Origin: Isoetes taiwanensis
Lineage: Eukaryota > Streptophyta > Lycopodiopsida > Isoetales > Isoetaceae
DNA: 64,000 nucleotides
Direction of reading: 5' to 3'
Assembly (NCBI GenBank): GCA_021234155.1
Contig: JAJEKV010000031.1
Location: 14,007,748 to 14,071,747 of the forward strand
Shown: piece after piece, positions 46,667-57,566 of the stretch
How positions within the stretch are numbered: position 1 is the stretch's first letter
Layout: every line of letters starts with the position of its first letter
Position numbers and translations under genes: made by a program
Notes under the pieces: generated by a model
Seen by the model: only the letters and a program-made list of their open reading frames with translations
The model's database searches: none
What the model was told of the DNA's origin: nothing

Positions 46667-48169
46667 AGGGTACCCAAAATTCAGAAATATGTCATTTACA
46701 GCAGGAAGTTGCAGATAAGTATATCCAAAGACTTGAGAGTATTGGTGAAGATGAGTTACAAGAGACTCTTGTGAACATGCAGGAAGAGTCCATTCAAAGA
46801 CCCATTGATGGCACTTTATTTCAGCAAGGTATTGATCTAGATCAAGTAGAGATGCTGATTTTGACATCAAGCATGGATGGGGTAAACAGAAATCAGCCCA
46901 CTATACAAGTACAAGAAGCTGGGCGGCATGCGCACATTCTGGAGGATGAGGTAAATCAGATCAGTCCATATTCACCACAGTCATTACAATCACCACATGC
47001 ACCAAATTCATCACAATCATCACCTGCACCACATTCACTACCGTCACCACAGTCACCACATTCATCACTGTCATCATATTCACCACATTCATCACATTCA
47101 CCACATTTATTACAGTCACCACATTCACCACATTCGTCCTTATCACCACATTCATCACAGTCACCACATTCAGTCAAGAACATTAATATTTCTCAAGGAA
47201 ATGAAGAAGAATTGGTTACTATTGGAGGAGACCTTACTCAAGAGGAGGAACGTGATTTGATATCTTTGTTAAGAGAATTCAGGGATGTTTTGGCAAGAAA
47301 TTATAAAGAATTGAAAGGCATTCCACCAGAGGTTGTGGTTCATACCATTGATTTGAAACAAGGATCAAAACCAGTCCAACAAGCTCAAAGGAGAATGAGT
47401 CCAGCCATAGAGGAGCAAGTAAAGGTTGCAGTCATGAAGCTTTTGGAGGCGGGATTTATTGTACCAGTGCCAAATTCAGATTGGATCAGTTCTATTGTAC
47501 CAGTGAGAAAGCCAAATAACTCAATCCGAGTATGCATTGATTACAGGGATCTCAACAAAGCTACCAAAAGAGATCATTTTCCTACACCATTCATAGACAC
47601 TTTGCTGGATATTGTTGCAGGAAATCAGGCCTATTCTTTCTTGGATGGGTACTCAGGATATAATCAGATCCAAATCTATCCACCACATCAAGCAATGACG
47701 GCTTTTCGAACACCTTTTGGCATCTATGCTTACAAGGTATTACCTTTTGGCCTCACAAATGCTCCAGCCACATTTCAAATGAGCTATGACATATGCTTTT
47801 CATGATATTTTAGACTTTTTGAGAGTCTTTATAGATGACTTAACAGTGTTTTCGAATCCAAGAAGGGATCACTTGGATCATCTCAGAAAAGTTCTTGAAA
47901 GATGCCGGTTGTATGGTATAAGTTTGAATCCTACTAAGTGTATTTTCTTCACTAGAGGAGGAAAACTATTGGGCAATTATGTTTCAGAAAAGGGTTTACA
48001 AGTGGATCATGGTAAGATTGCAACCTTGGAGAAGGTCAAACCACCTACAAATGTATCCCAAGTGAGAAGCTTATATGGCCAACTCAGTTTTAGTAGGAGG
48101 TATTTGCATAATTTTGCTACAAAGAACTTGACCACTTGTGGATTGTATGAAGCCAGGGCAGCATTTTAG
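46609..48169 (+). pseudogene. SPHS-repeat linker and reverse transcriptase
   Basis: 46609-47805 and 47786-48169. A low-complexity linker at 46966-47175 encodes SP(H/Q)S-type repeats (SQSPHS, SLSPHS). RT follows: KPVQQAQRRMSPAIEEQVKV, LLEAGFIVPVPNSDWISSIV, RVCIDYRDLNKATKRDHFP, SFLDGYSGYNQIQI, FGIYAYKVLPFGLTNAPATF, then, after a one-base slip near 47780, the catalytic box VFIDDLTVFS (FIDD for YVDD), LNPTKCIFF and the thumb PTNVSQVRSLYGQLSFSRRY. RT copies element RNA into cDNA. Confidence 0.88.
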
Positions 48170-48700
48170 ATGGAAGGAAGATGCTCAAGAAGCATTTGAA
48201 TGGTGCCTTGCACAATTAAAAGAGAGAACTTTGCTGATTCCTCCAAGAATGAGTGAGCCATTTCATTTATTCTTTACTGTTTGGGAGCAAGCTTTGGCTG
48301 TCACACTATGTCAGAAAAATCAGCAAAAGCATTATGATGTGAATTACTATGCTAGCAGGTTGTTAACTCCACAAGAGCAGAAATGGACTCATGTGTAGCA
48401 TCTTGGGTTGGCATTGAAGTGGGCCTTGAATAAATTTAGACATTATCTTCTTCCTTCACAATGGAATTCAGCAAATGTACAGTATGTTTACATTCATATG
48501 GATGTGAACCCATTGCCATGCATTTACAACAAGACTGTCCAAGATCCTAAGTTTACAAGATGGGCTCTTATCATACAAGAATTTGAGTTGAAGTATGTTA
48601 AGATGGCTCAGGGAGCTCATAATCCAAGTGCCTATTTGAGTAGTGGTGCTGAAATAGAAGAGGAAACAGACCAGCCAGTTGCAGTTCCGGATAATGGAGT
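48138..48700 (+). pseudogene. RNase H region
   Basis: The frames show EDAQEAFEWCLAQLKERTLL, HLFFTVWEQALAVTLCQK and VNYYASRLLTPQEQKWTHV, an in-frame TAG at 48396-48398, then HLGLALKWALNKFRHYLL and DVNPLPCIYN. This is the RNase H-like fold of gypsy elements, which degrades the RNA template. The TAG falls within the conserved helix region, so the copy cannot make the full enzyme. Confidence 0.8.
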
Positions 48701-48885
48701 ATTACAAGGGTTCATTGAGACGGTGGATCTTTGGTATGCCAATATATACAGGTATTTGCAAGATCAGACTTGTCCTTCATCTTTTTCAAAGCAACAAAAG
48801 CATGCTCTTAGAGTACAAGCAGCTGGTTATGTGGTGCATGAAGCTATTCTTTATAAGAGGACTATGGAAGGTCTCTTATTAAGGT

Positions 48886-49998
48886 GTGTTGCTGGTCAGC
48901 AAACTCGTGATTTGTTGCAGCAAGCACATGATTGTCAGGGGCATTTTGCAGCCAGAACAACAGCTAGGAAGATCCTTCATTGGGGATATTATTGGCCAAC
49001 TCTTTACAAGGACACTAGAGACTTTGTTAGCAAATGTGAGGTGTCAAAGGCACAAGCAGTTAACAGGCCATAATAATATGCCATTCCATCCTATTTTGAG
49101 TGTTGGTCCATTTCATATGTGGGGATTGGATTACATTGGGCCTATCAATCCTCCATCTTCCAAAGGTCATAAGTATATCTTGGCAGCCACATGCATGTTT
49201 ACGAAGTGGGTAGAAGCAATTCCAGCAAAGCATGCTACAGAAAATACCACAGTAAGCTTTCTTTATCACAATTTGATTTCTCGGTTTGGTGTTCCCACCA
49301 TTCTTTTGTCTGATCGGGGAACTCATTTCATGGGAAAAGTAGTAGCTCAGTTAACAGAGAAGATTGGTGTTCAACATGTACAAGCTTCTGCTTATTATCC
49401 ACAGGGAAATGGACAAGCTGAGTCTACTAACAAAATTCTGAAAGCTATCTTGGCCAAAATAGTGAAGGATAATCAAAGAAATTGGCATGAAGCCTTGACA
49501 GGTGCATTATGGAGTTTCAGGTGTACTTACAAGTTGGCTACAGGATTTACACCATTTGAATTGGTTTATGGAGTACAAGCTGTGATGCCTATTCATTTGG
49601 ACATTCCTTTGTGTTCATTTGTGGAGCTACCTTATTATGAGAATTTGGGAGAGGTTCCAACTCCAAATCAAGTGCATAATAGGATGGATGATTTGCTGCA
49701 ATTGCAAGAGATGAGACAAGAAGCAGCAGACTTCAATATGAGGCATAAACAGAAAGTAAAGCTTATCAAAGACAAGTTATAAGTTGTCAATCCATTTGAG
49801 GAAGGGCAATTGGTGTTGTGCAGGACCACTAAAAAGCATCTATCCAAATTTCAAAGCCCATGGGAAGGCCCATTTCTGATTGATAAAGAGGTACCAGGTG
49901 GGGCTTTCTATTTGATGACTCCAGAAGGGGAATTGTTGCCTAATCCCAGAAATGGCAAGAATCTCAGGCCTTATTTTGAAAGAGAAGTGCTATTCTAA
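48886..49998 (+). pseudogene. Integrase (zinc module, DDE core, C-terminal domain)
   Basis: The zinc module is at about 48920-49060 (AHDCQGHFAARTTARKILHW, KCEV..), split between two frames. The core in 49080-49500 reads MWGLDYIGPINPPSS (first Asp), TILLSDRGTHFMG (second Asp), YYPQGNGQAESTNKILK (Glu). A stop TAA at 49780 separates the C-terminal domain (49783-49998; EEGQLVLCRTTKKHLSKF, SPWEGPFLIDKEVPGG). Catalytic residues are intact, but frame breaks at about 49050 and 49780 disable it. No chromodomain is seen. Confidence 0.87.
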
Positions 49999-50392
49999 GG
50001 GATTCAGACTTTGCAGAGCTCCAATTACAGAGAATTTGTGGAGAATTTTTTAGTTACAGCAGGTCGTTTTTCTGTAAAAACAGATGGTGACAGTTCCATA
50101 ATACACAATCTATCCTACATCAAAAGATGTGTTTCGGCGATACGAATCCAATGAGCTATGGTGCAGGTCAAACGGAGTTCTGGAACTCAAGATATCACCT
50201 TTCAAACTTTGCCACAGTTACAGAGGCTATGTTTCGTCACTGTATTTTTGGACCAGTTTGTTTGTATTAGTCATTTGGATTTGAGGAGGGTGTAGATGGG
50301 TCATTTGGGGACATGTCCCAAGGACCATATGAGTTTGTTTTGTTGTGGGTTCTCCGCCACGGAGTGGCACATTTTCCCACTGTGGTCGCCAC

Positions 50393-50752
50393 TGTTGGGG
50401 TTGTCACCACTCACCACACCATTCACCATTCACCACACTCGTCACCACTCACCACACCATTCACCACTCACCACATTCATCATATACCGTATATAGAGTG
50501 ATATACGCGCATGCACGCGTGCAGGATATTTGCACGTATGCATTATGGAGCCATTATCACCACTGTGTTATCTGAGCAGAGCAGAGAGAAGAACAGGGAG
50601 AGAGAGACGGTGTATTGAGAGAGAGTATTTTTACTTGATCTAGCTATGGAGATGAGGATTCTTTGTGTTGTGCATTGCCTTGTTCTGATAGATTGAGCTT
50701 GTATTGTTGGGTTTTTCATCCTTCTTGCAAGGTTAGAGTTCAGGCTCTAACA
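50393..50752 (+). repeat. 3' LTR of the young gypsy element
   Basis: Apparently identical to 43677-44036; followed directly by CTGCT. Confidence 0.92.
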
Positions 50753-50757
50753 CTGCT

Positions 50758-51594
50758 CAAGAATGGTACGTGGTTGAAGGAAGCCAAAGTGGATCTTCTT
50801 GCACTAAAAAGATTAAGGCTTGGGTGTACATTACTCTGCTTGGCCTCTTAGAGCCAAGCTTCAACCCCAAAGGTCTGTTTTGGAGTGTAGAGAATTGCTG
50901 GAGCAGTTCTTCAAGCCCACAGTACGGAATTTGGGTACAACTAAGAAAGTTCCTTTTGATCTGTAAATTGACGAGCAAGTACCTCAGGGGCCGAATTTGA
51001 TGCTGGCCAAATCTTGGAAGGTTTGGTGAAGGCATCGATGTGCTGCAAGGGATCAGAGGCTGCCGGATTTGCTTAATAGAAGCCTTTTGGGCTTCTGGTC
51101 GATCACGACCGCCGATATCAGCTATGTTAATTTTATAAATGGTTTAAAGGGGTATATAAGTTGTATAACTTAAATTCTTGGAACCATTACCCCATTACTA
51201 GTTGGGCTAGTAGTTGTCTAGGCCAAGAGCAGTACCGGGTACTGCAACCACTTATAGGGTTTTGTCTCCTTAACGTTTCTAAGTTGATAGCTTAGAATAG
51301 TACCCAAGCTAGTTGACCTAGCTATATTTAAAAGACCTAGGGAGCCTTTTCGTGCAATACTTGGTATTGTACTCCTAAGTGTGCAGTTTTGGCAAGACCA
51401 ATGTTCTTGACCAGTAGCAGCCTTAATCTGGGATTTGGGTGAGGCTACAATTCCAACACTCCAGGAGTGTTGACAAGCGGCAGTTTTGTCGTTGGGAGCC
51501 TGGGGCTCAAGTGGTGGACCCATAAGGGCTTTGCTTTATGTGGGGAATCGTATAAGATAGACATTCAATTTGTCTGCAATTCCTTTCTTTTTGT
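50758..51594 (+). other. Chromovirus interior, unrecognised
   Basis: Internal sequence of the outer element between the young gypsy and the TTAA element. It has no clear gag/pol motif. 'ggggtatataagttgtataac' near 51149 resembles a promoter TATA, so part may be an LTR fragment of another element. Confidence 0.35.
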
Positions 51595-51598
51595 TTAA

Positions 51599-54272
51599 CA
51601 CTAGAGTTGTCCCTTGATGGATCATAAATGGTTCATTTGTACAGTTCGCTTTAAAATTCATATAAAATCAATGGCATAAAATTCAGTTAAACCCTTTCTA
51701 TATGTTAACATATCGTAGTCATGATGCACATGAAAAATAGTTAAAAATGCATATACCCCTAAAATTGAAAGTTTTGCTTAGGCAAATCAAGGGGGGTCAA
51801 GTCCAGTTTGCTTCATGTTTACATAATGTAAAACTATCTCAACAAAAGGATTTTGTCTGATTTTTTTCATTGTAATTATATTTTTCTATACGAGATAAGG
51901 ATGAATACACAAAAAACTTTGTTCCAATTTGAAGTCTAGAAATGAAGATATAGTCAGTCAAACATGACAGGGTCAAAACAGTTTTCTGTCTTCTGTAGAC
52001 CAATAATGGTTCCCAGAAGACTGTTTCAATTAAAATTCTATAACTTTTGCATGAAAATGATTTTTTACTTCAAATTTGGTATATAATAGTTGACTAATTG
52101 CTTCATGCAGAAAAAATATTTGTTGGCCTGTAATTTGACGCTTCAGCTTTGACTTATAATAACAATTTTAAGTGACTTTTAATTGATGTTTATTTTGCTA
52201 TATTTGAAGGAAATTTATTGAAATAGTATGTCATTGAAAAAATCATATATGAATGCTTGTATGGATATAAAACCAATGAAAAAACAAGTAAAGAAAAAGA
52301 GCAAAAGGCACGATCATAATAAATCAATAAAGATTTCTGTATCTAAGACCATTACTGGTCCACATGTTCATTTTAAATCAATAACTTCTTTACCTTATTC
52401 GGTCTCAAGCTGAATTTTAGGATATTAGTATTTCATGAGATCCTTTATCAATAAAAAATATCTATTGTTAGGTTTGGGCTAAAACTTTTAGTATTAGTTC
52501 CAAGTTATCATCAAATATTTTCTGTATCTCTAGATTTGTGCCTTGAAAATGAACTTCAAATACCATATTTCAAAGCTTCCCAAAGTTAAGATAGCAATGC
52601 AAGATGAACCAAGGAAAAATATGAAAAGGTATGACTAAAGAAGATCAAGATAGACTGCTATATCGATGCCAATTATTGGTCCACATGACCTCTCATTTAA
52701 AAGTCAAGAACATCGTCATCTTAATCAATTCTTTAGAATATAGTTTATACCACATTATATATGATAACATTAGTTGATTGGGGAGAATTTGTCTATCTAA
52801 AACTCGTGATATTGAAGCACAAAAATTAAGTAGTTAAGGGCTACTTTGAATGTATGAGAAAGTCCACTTACACCTTTCAAAGATTATCTTATAGACGATG
52901 AGAAATCATAATATCATTGTAGGGGATAAAATGAATAGAGCCAGCGCAAATAAATAGAGAAATTTTCTTAATTTAGTTGGTTTAATCCTGGACCTATAAA
53001 TGGTCCATGCTTATTTATATTCAAATCTTGTATATAATATATTATTCTAACATGAAAATTTAAATATATATATATATATCCAATAAAGGTTCAAATTTAC
53101 AAAAATTATAGTCTATTATAAAAATTGATCTACATGTACTATGGTCCTACTTAGACTACAACACTTTGGAGCAGCCACACATTGTCTAACTTTACGATAG
53201 TGGAAAGTAAGTAGGTTTCTTCATTTTTTTCTTCTAATAAGACCACATCAAGGACCTCAATATCTCTTTTTATCATATATTGAGCCATTTAAAAAGCTTA
53301 TGAGAGAAATGTAGTGCAATAACTTAATATTTTAGATGAACTAGAAAAACAGGTACGGAAAGTCTTTTGATCTATTTATTTATAGTCATGGCTAAACTTC
53401 GTGATATTGTCCTCTATTCATCAATAACCATCATTACCTACATCATTCTTGAGTTTTAGACCTATAAGGGTATAATCAATGCACTTTCGGACCTTTCTTT
53501 GTGTTCATCCGGTTATATTAGATCTTGTTTAGATCTAAATAATGTATGGTTATGCCCTAGTTACACTATATTTATGTTGATAGTGTAAATTAATATAGTG
53601 TCATTAATATAGTTCCTATATAGAGTCAATTAGAATGCATCATTTACTATCCTTATGAGACTTATAGATGGGGTTTATTGAAGCACTTTAACCCATATTT
53701 TTATTTTGAATTCTGTACAATAATTTCTTTAGTTAATAATAATACTAATAAAACATATAAACATATAAAAAATTCCTTGGACTATAGCTTGTCTAGTTAA
53801 GGACTCATTGTCACAAAAATTAAGTCAAAACATGTAAAATAAGAAAGAAATAATTCTTAAACCTCATGCAGCATTTTTAAGCAAAATAGGTTTTTGCGGC
53901 TTCAATTGATATCAAATGATAGCGGCCAAACATGGAAACATGCAAATTGATATGTTTTATAATGATATATCAATTAATTTCATATTTAGCAAGGTTTAGA
54001 CACTTTATGCTAGAATATTGAAGAATGTAGTTTTAGAGTGCTGTAAAAACTGCCAAATTCTCCAAAGTTTGAACAATCATACCAATATAAAGGTGAATCC
54101 AGTGGTCATGAAATTCTCACAGGTCGTTAAGAATTAAGTGAAGACTCAAATAGTGGTGGTACATTTTAAAATTAAAATTTCTCTTGTGAGATATATCAGT
54201 TTAAGTGGTAGGGGGTATGGTGGACCATTTCAGGTCCATGGACCAGAAATGGTCCCCGGGACAACTCTAGTG
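51599..54272. mobile_element. piggyBac-like (TTAA) non-autonomous DNA transposon, 2674 bp
   Basis: Perfect 15-bp terminal inverted repeats CACTAGAGTTGTCCC (51599-51613, and inverted at 54258-54272) are flanked on both sides by TTAA (51595-51598 and 54273-54276). TTAA duplication with short C(A/C)CTAGA-like ends is the signature of piggyBac; Sola3 also duplicates TTAA. The interior is AT-rich and has no transposase ORF (the longest, 52228-52413, is a Lys-rich 61 aa frame without domains). An imperfect palindrome GGACC-N-GGTCC recurs at about 51997, 52347, 52668, 52990 and 54222-54255, possibly transposase sites. A CACTA/En-Spm reading is less likely because the flanks share TTAA rather than a free 3-bp duplication. 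Confidence 0.78.
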
Positions 54273-54276
54273 TTAA

Positions 54277-55177
54277 AACAATGAATCCTCTTTGGGAGTC
54301 GAAATTGAAAGGTTCTGCCAGACTTCGGTCTAAGCCTAGGCTGATTACTTGATGAATTGATCAATCAAGTAAAGATTGTGGCATCAAGAAATCGTTGTTT
54401 GTGTTATTTTCAGTCAGTAAAGCGTGTAAATAGAATGTATGGGCGCTCTATTGATACACAAGTTGATACTTGTTCCATAGAAATGGAATAGGTTATGCAA
54501 CTACATAGAGATCAACTTGTTATAAGGCTACTCATGGTTCTTCCCGAAAAGAACGTAAGAGATAGCATGTTCTTGTGCTTTACAATTTGAAAAGGTACAT
54601 GTTATTAATCCATAGCGTTAATTTAAGCTGGGCTTAAAGTTGAACGAGACGAGACGGACTGATAATGTGTCTAGGGCATTGGGATTAATATATTATAAAC
54701 CACCAATTCCACTATTTATTGTGTACAGATGTGCACGGTACTGTGTAATACTATGTGGACTTTTATCAAGCAATCGTTGTGTCTGTAATTGGATTGTGGA
54801 ACAACTAACTTCAGAATTCATTATAGAAATTTAAGTAGAAGCTTCCATTTCTTTCCCGCGGGAGGGGGGGGAGGGGCGGGGGGCAGAGGGAGAATGGTTA
54901 TCAATTTGCACTTGGGGATGTGATACACACATTCGGAGATGTAATATGCACATCTATAGTAGTGGACTTATAGATTTGTTCTATAGTCGTCCGGCAATTT
55001 GTCCTTTCCAAACAAGGTTTTGCTTAAATGGCTCAATTTCTCCGGGAGAGGAAAGGTTTTATGACATCGGTAATGAGCGCGTGTGAAAGATTGTAATTCC
55101 ACCTAAGTGTGTCTTGGAGTTGCGAAAAATTCTTAATCTTCGACTACTTCATTCATAAAATCTCTGACTTAAGGTCA
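54277..55177 (+). other. Chromovirus interior, unrecognised
   Basis: Continuation of the outer element. It contains G-rich 'ggaggggggggaggggcggggggcagagggag' type sequence split around 54861-54892 and 'gaggaaagg'-like purine stretches. No domain recognised. Confidence 0.35.
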
Positions 55178-57566
55178 AGAATGGAATGGGTTAAGCAGCC
55201 TTCTACAATTAATGATTGGAGGCCTATCTCCTTGTTGTCCTCTGTGTACAAGATTATTGCGAAAGCCCTGGCAGAGAAGTTGAAGCCGGTGTTGACTTCT
55301 TCCATTAGTAAGGTGCAGTCTGGGTTTGTCCCTGGGAGGAACATTTTGACTAATGTTGCGGCAGCTTATGAGGGCCTTTATTGGGCCAAAAGAACAGGTC
55401 AATGCATTGCCTATCTTAAGCTTGACTTTGCCAAAGCTTATGGTAGTGTCCGTTGGGAGTTCTTGTCTGCCATGATGTTGGCGTTGGGCTGTGGTCCACG
55501 CTTTACAGATATAGTCATGAAGCTGCATAGGTCAGCCCGGGCTACGGTGGTGTGCCAGGGTGAACCCTCCGCCTTTTTCTCCTTAGGGCGAGGGTGCGCC
55601 GTGGGTGCCCTTTGGCCGCTTTTGTTTACGACAGGCGGAGGCAATCGTCTCGTTGTTTTGGCTGCAGTGGGGAGGAGGGAGTGGTGGATGGGCTTCGGAT
55701 GCAGGATGGTAGCCAGCAGATTATTAACCAGTTTGCCGACGACACTTTCCTCTTCTTGGTGGCAGAAGAGAGGAATTTGCAGGGTACTTTCTCCTTGGCC
55801 TCAGGCATTCTTCTGAATTGGGGTAAGTGCTCCGCATTATGGGCCCAAATGACTCGCCTCCTCCTTGTTTGGCTCTATTCCCCTTGGAAGGTGCTTCCGT
55901 GGTAATGTGTGTACTAAGTCAAGGGTATTCCCTTTGAGGGGATGTTTCCATGGGGAGGGTGGGGATGAGATTTTGCGGGGTTGCGTAAACACCTAAATTG
56001 GTGGAAGGGTAGCAAGTTGTCCATGGCGGGGAGGATCACTATTGCCAAGTCAAGCTTTTGTAGCACTCATGTGTATACATCTGCATGATGCTAGCTCCCC
56101 GAGGGTAAGATACAAGCTTTGGATAAGATTGTTCAAATTTTGTGTGGGGGCGGGATGATGAAGGGGCGGTTGTTAAAGTGGCTTGGTGGAAGTGTCTCCG
56201 CCCGAGGATGGGGGCTTGGCCATTCTGGATTTGGCGCCAGCATAGTAAGGTGTTGGTCTCCAAGTTTGTTTGGAGCATTCTGCAAGATGGAGCATCTTCT
56301 CCTGTGTCTTGCCGTTGTTGCAGCTCTTCGCCATTGTGTGGCATTTGGGAAGCCGCCTGCGGCATGTGGAGTTGCCCCGGCAATCAAGTATGGTCTCCGC
56401 CTTTCCCACATGCATCCCCTTTTCTCACAGAGTGTTGCGGGCTTGGGATCATGTGCGTGTGCTCTTCCAGCCAGATTATGCCTCGGGCTTATCACCACTC
56501 TTCTCCTTTCTTGTGGGTTCCTCTACCCCCTCGCAAGACTTGCCCTTTGGTCACCATCGTGCATGCTCTGGACGCTGAGCCTGTTGGAGGCGAGCTGTTG
56601 TGCTCACCTTGGAGGATTGGTATTGGGGTGGTCAGCTAGCTTCGTGGGGAGTTATTTCGAGCTCGCTTTTGCCCGAGGGGCGCTGGACCGGGCTATCCGA
56701 ACACGTATGGGGAGTATTCCGCTACACATACCTATAGTCCCTCGTGATGATGTGGTGGTGCAGGTTTGGAAGGTTCATCCGGATGTTGTGTCTTCTTGCT
56801 TTGTGCGGTCTTCTTACCGGTGCTGGCTATTCATGACACACCGTCCCCCTTCGTGCAAGTGGTCTCCCGCAACTTTCGGGTTCTCGATGGCGCCGGTTTG
56901 ACGTGGACATGGAGCTCACTTCCCCACCGGCTGTTAGGGTGCTTCGCGGCGTGGTGCAATCACCGTGATCGTGGTGAATGCCCTTGTGAGTCGGTTTAGG
57001 CCGGGTGTGAGCCCTCTCGCCTTTGTTGTGGCCTTCATCGTTGAGACCGTGGAGCATTGTCTAGTTTTATGCCCCCACTTGCAGTGCCGCCCGGGATTGG
57101 GTTAGGGCTCGCTTCGTGAGATTGACTAGTCGCCAGCTTGCTTTGCTTCATGTGTATCTCGGTGCTTGGCAGCTTTTGCGCAAAGAAGCCTTGCATCCGC
57201 GGCGCGGGCTTGGTTGGTGTGGCTGATTTGGAAGCGGCGGTTGTGGATCTTCCCAGGGAATTCAAAGCACTGCGGCCTCTCCTCGACCGGCTCGTACAAG
57301 CTATTTCAAAGCTTTCTGGTGTTCCCTGAGTAGTAGAGCGGAAGTTTGCCATTTGGCGGGACTTCTTGGGTGTTGTAGATGGTGATGGTCGGCTTGTACA
57401 AAGAAGAGAGTTGCGCTTTTTCTGTGAGTTTGTTGTGGAGTGTCGAGGTATCACTGTCTCTTTGGGGCAGTTCTCCTTCCTCCTCACTTGCTTTGTAACA
57501 TTACCATTCTTTTAATATATTGATGACACAGTTCTTCAAAAAAAAAAAAAAGAATGGAATGGGTTA
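55178..57566 (+). mobile_element. 5'-truncated LINE with poly(A) tail and 16-bp target duplication
   Basis: A 16-bp duplication AGAATGGAATGGGTTA stands at 55178-55193 and 57551-57566; the insert is 55194-57550 and ends in about 13 A. It starts inside RT (STINDWRPISLLSSVYKIIA, SGFVPGRNILTNV, YLKLDFAKAYGSVRWEFL). It continues, after frameshifts near 55590, with RRGCPLAAFVY and INQFADDTFLFL (the FADD catalytic box), then a GC-rich C-terminal half. The truncation point, tail and duplication are those of target-primed reverse transcription. Frames are broken, so it is inactive. Confidence 0.92.

Larger units (their letters stand above)
43677..50752 (+). mobile_element. Ty3/gypsy element with apparently identical LTRs, 7.1 kb
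   Basis: LTRs 43677-44036 and 50393-50752 (both 360 bp, TGTTGGGG...TCTAACA) show no difference by eye. Target duplication CTGCT stands at 43672-43676 and 50753-50757. After the 5' LTR, 'tttggcgaccacggtg' is the likely primer-binding region; no polypurine tract touches the 3' LTR. Domain order is gag, protease, RT, RNase H, integrase, i.e. Ty3/gypsy. The reading frame is broken at about ten places despite the young LTRs. The element sits within the chromovirus interior. Confidence 0.93.

Noticed and set aside
46956-47260. Cys-rich and His-rich ORFs on both strands over the SPHS repeat
   Set aside because: They are alternate-frame readings of one CAC/TCA simple repeat inside gypsy pol; not separate genes.
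51599-54272. CACTA (En/Spm) transposon
   Set aside because: Ends begin CACTA, but the flanks match as TTAA on both sides, while the immediate 3-bp flanks (TAA and TTA) do not form a direct repeat. No En/Spm ORF is present.
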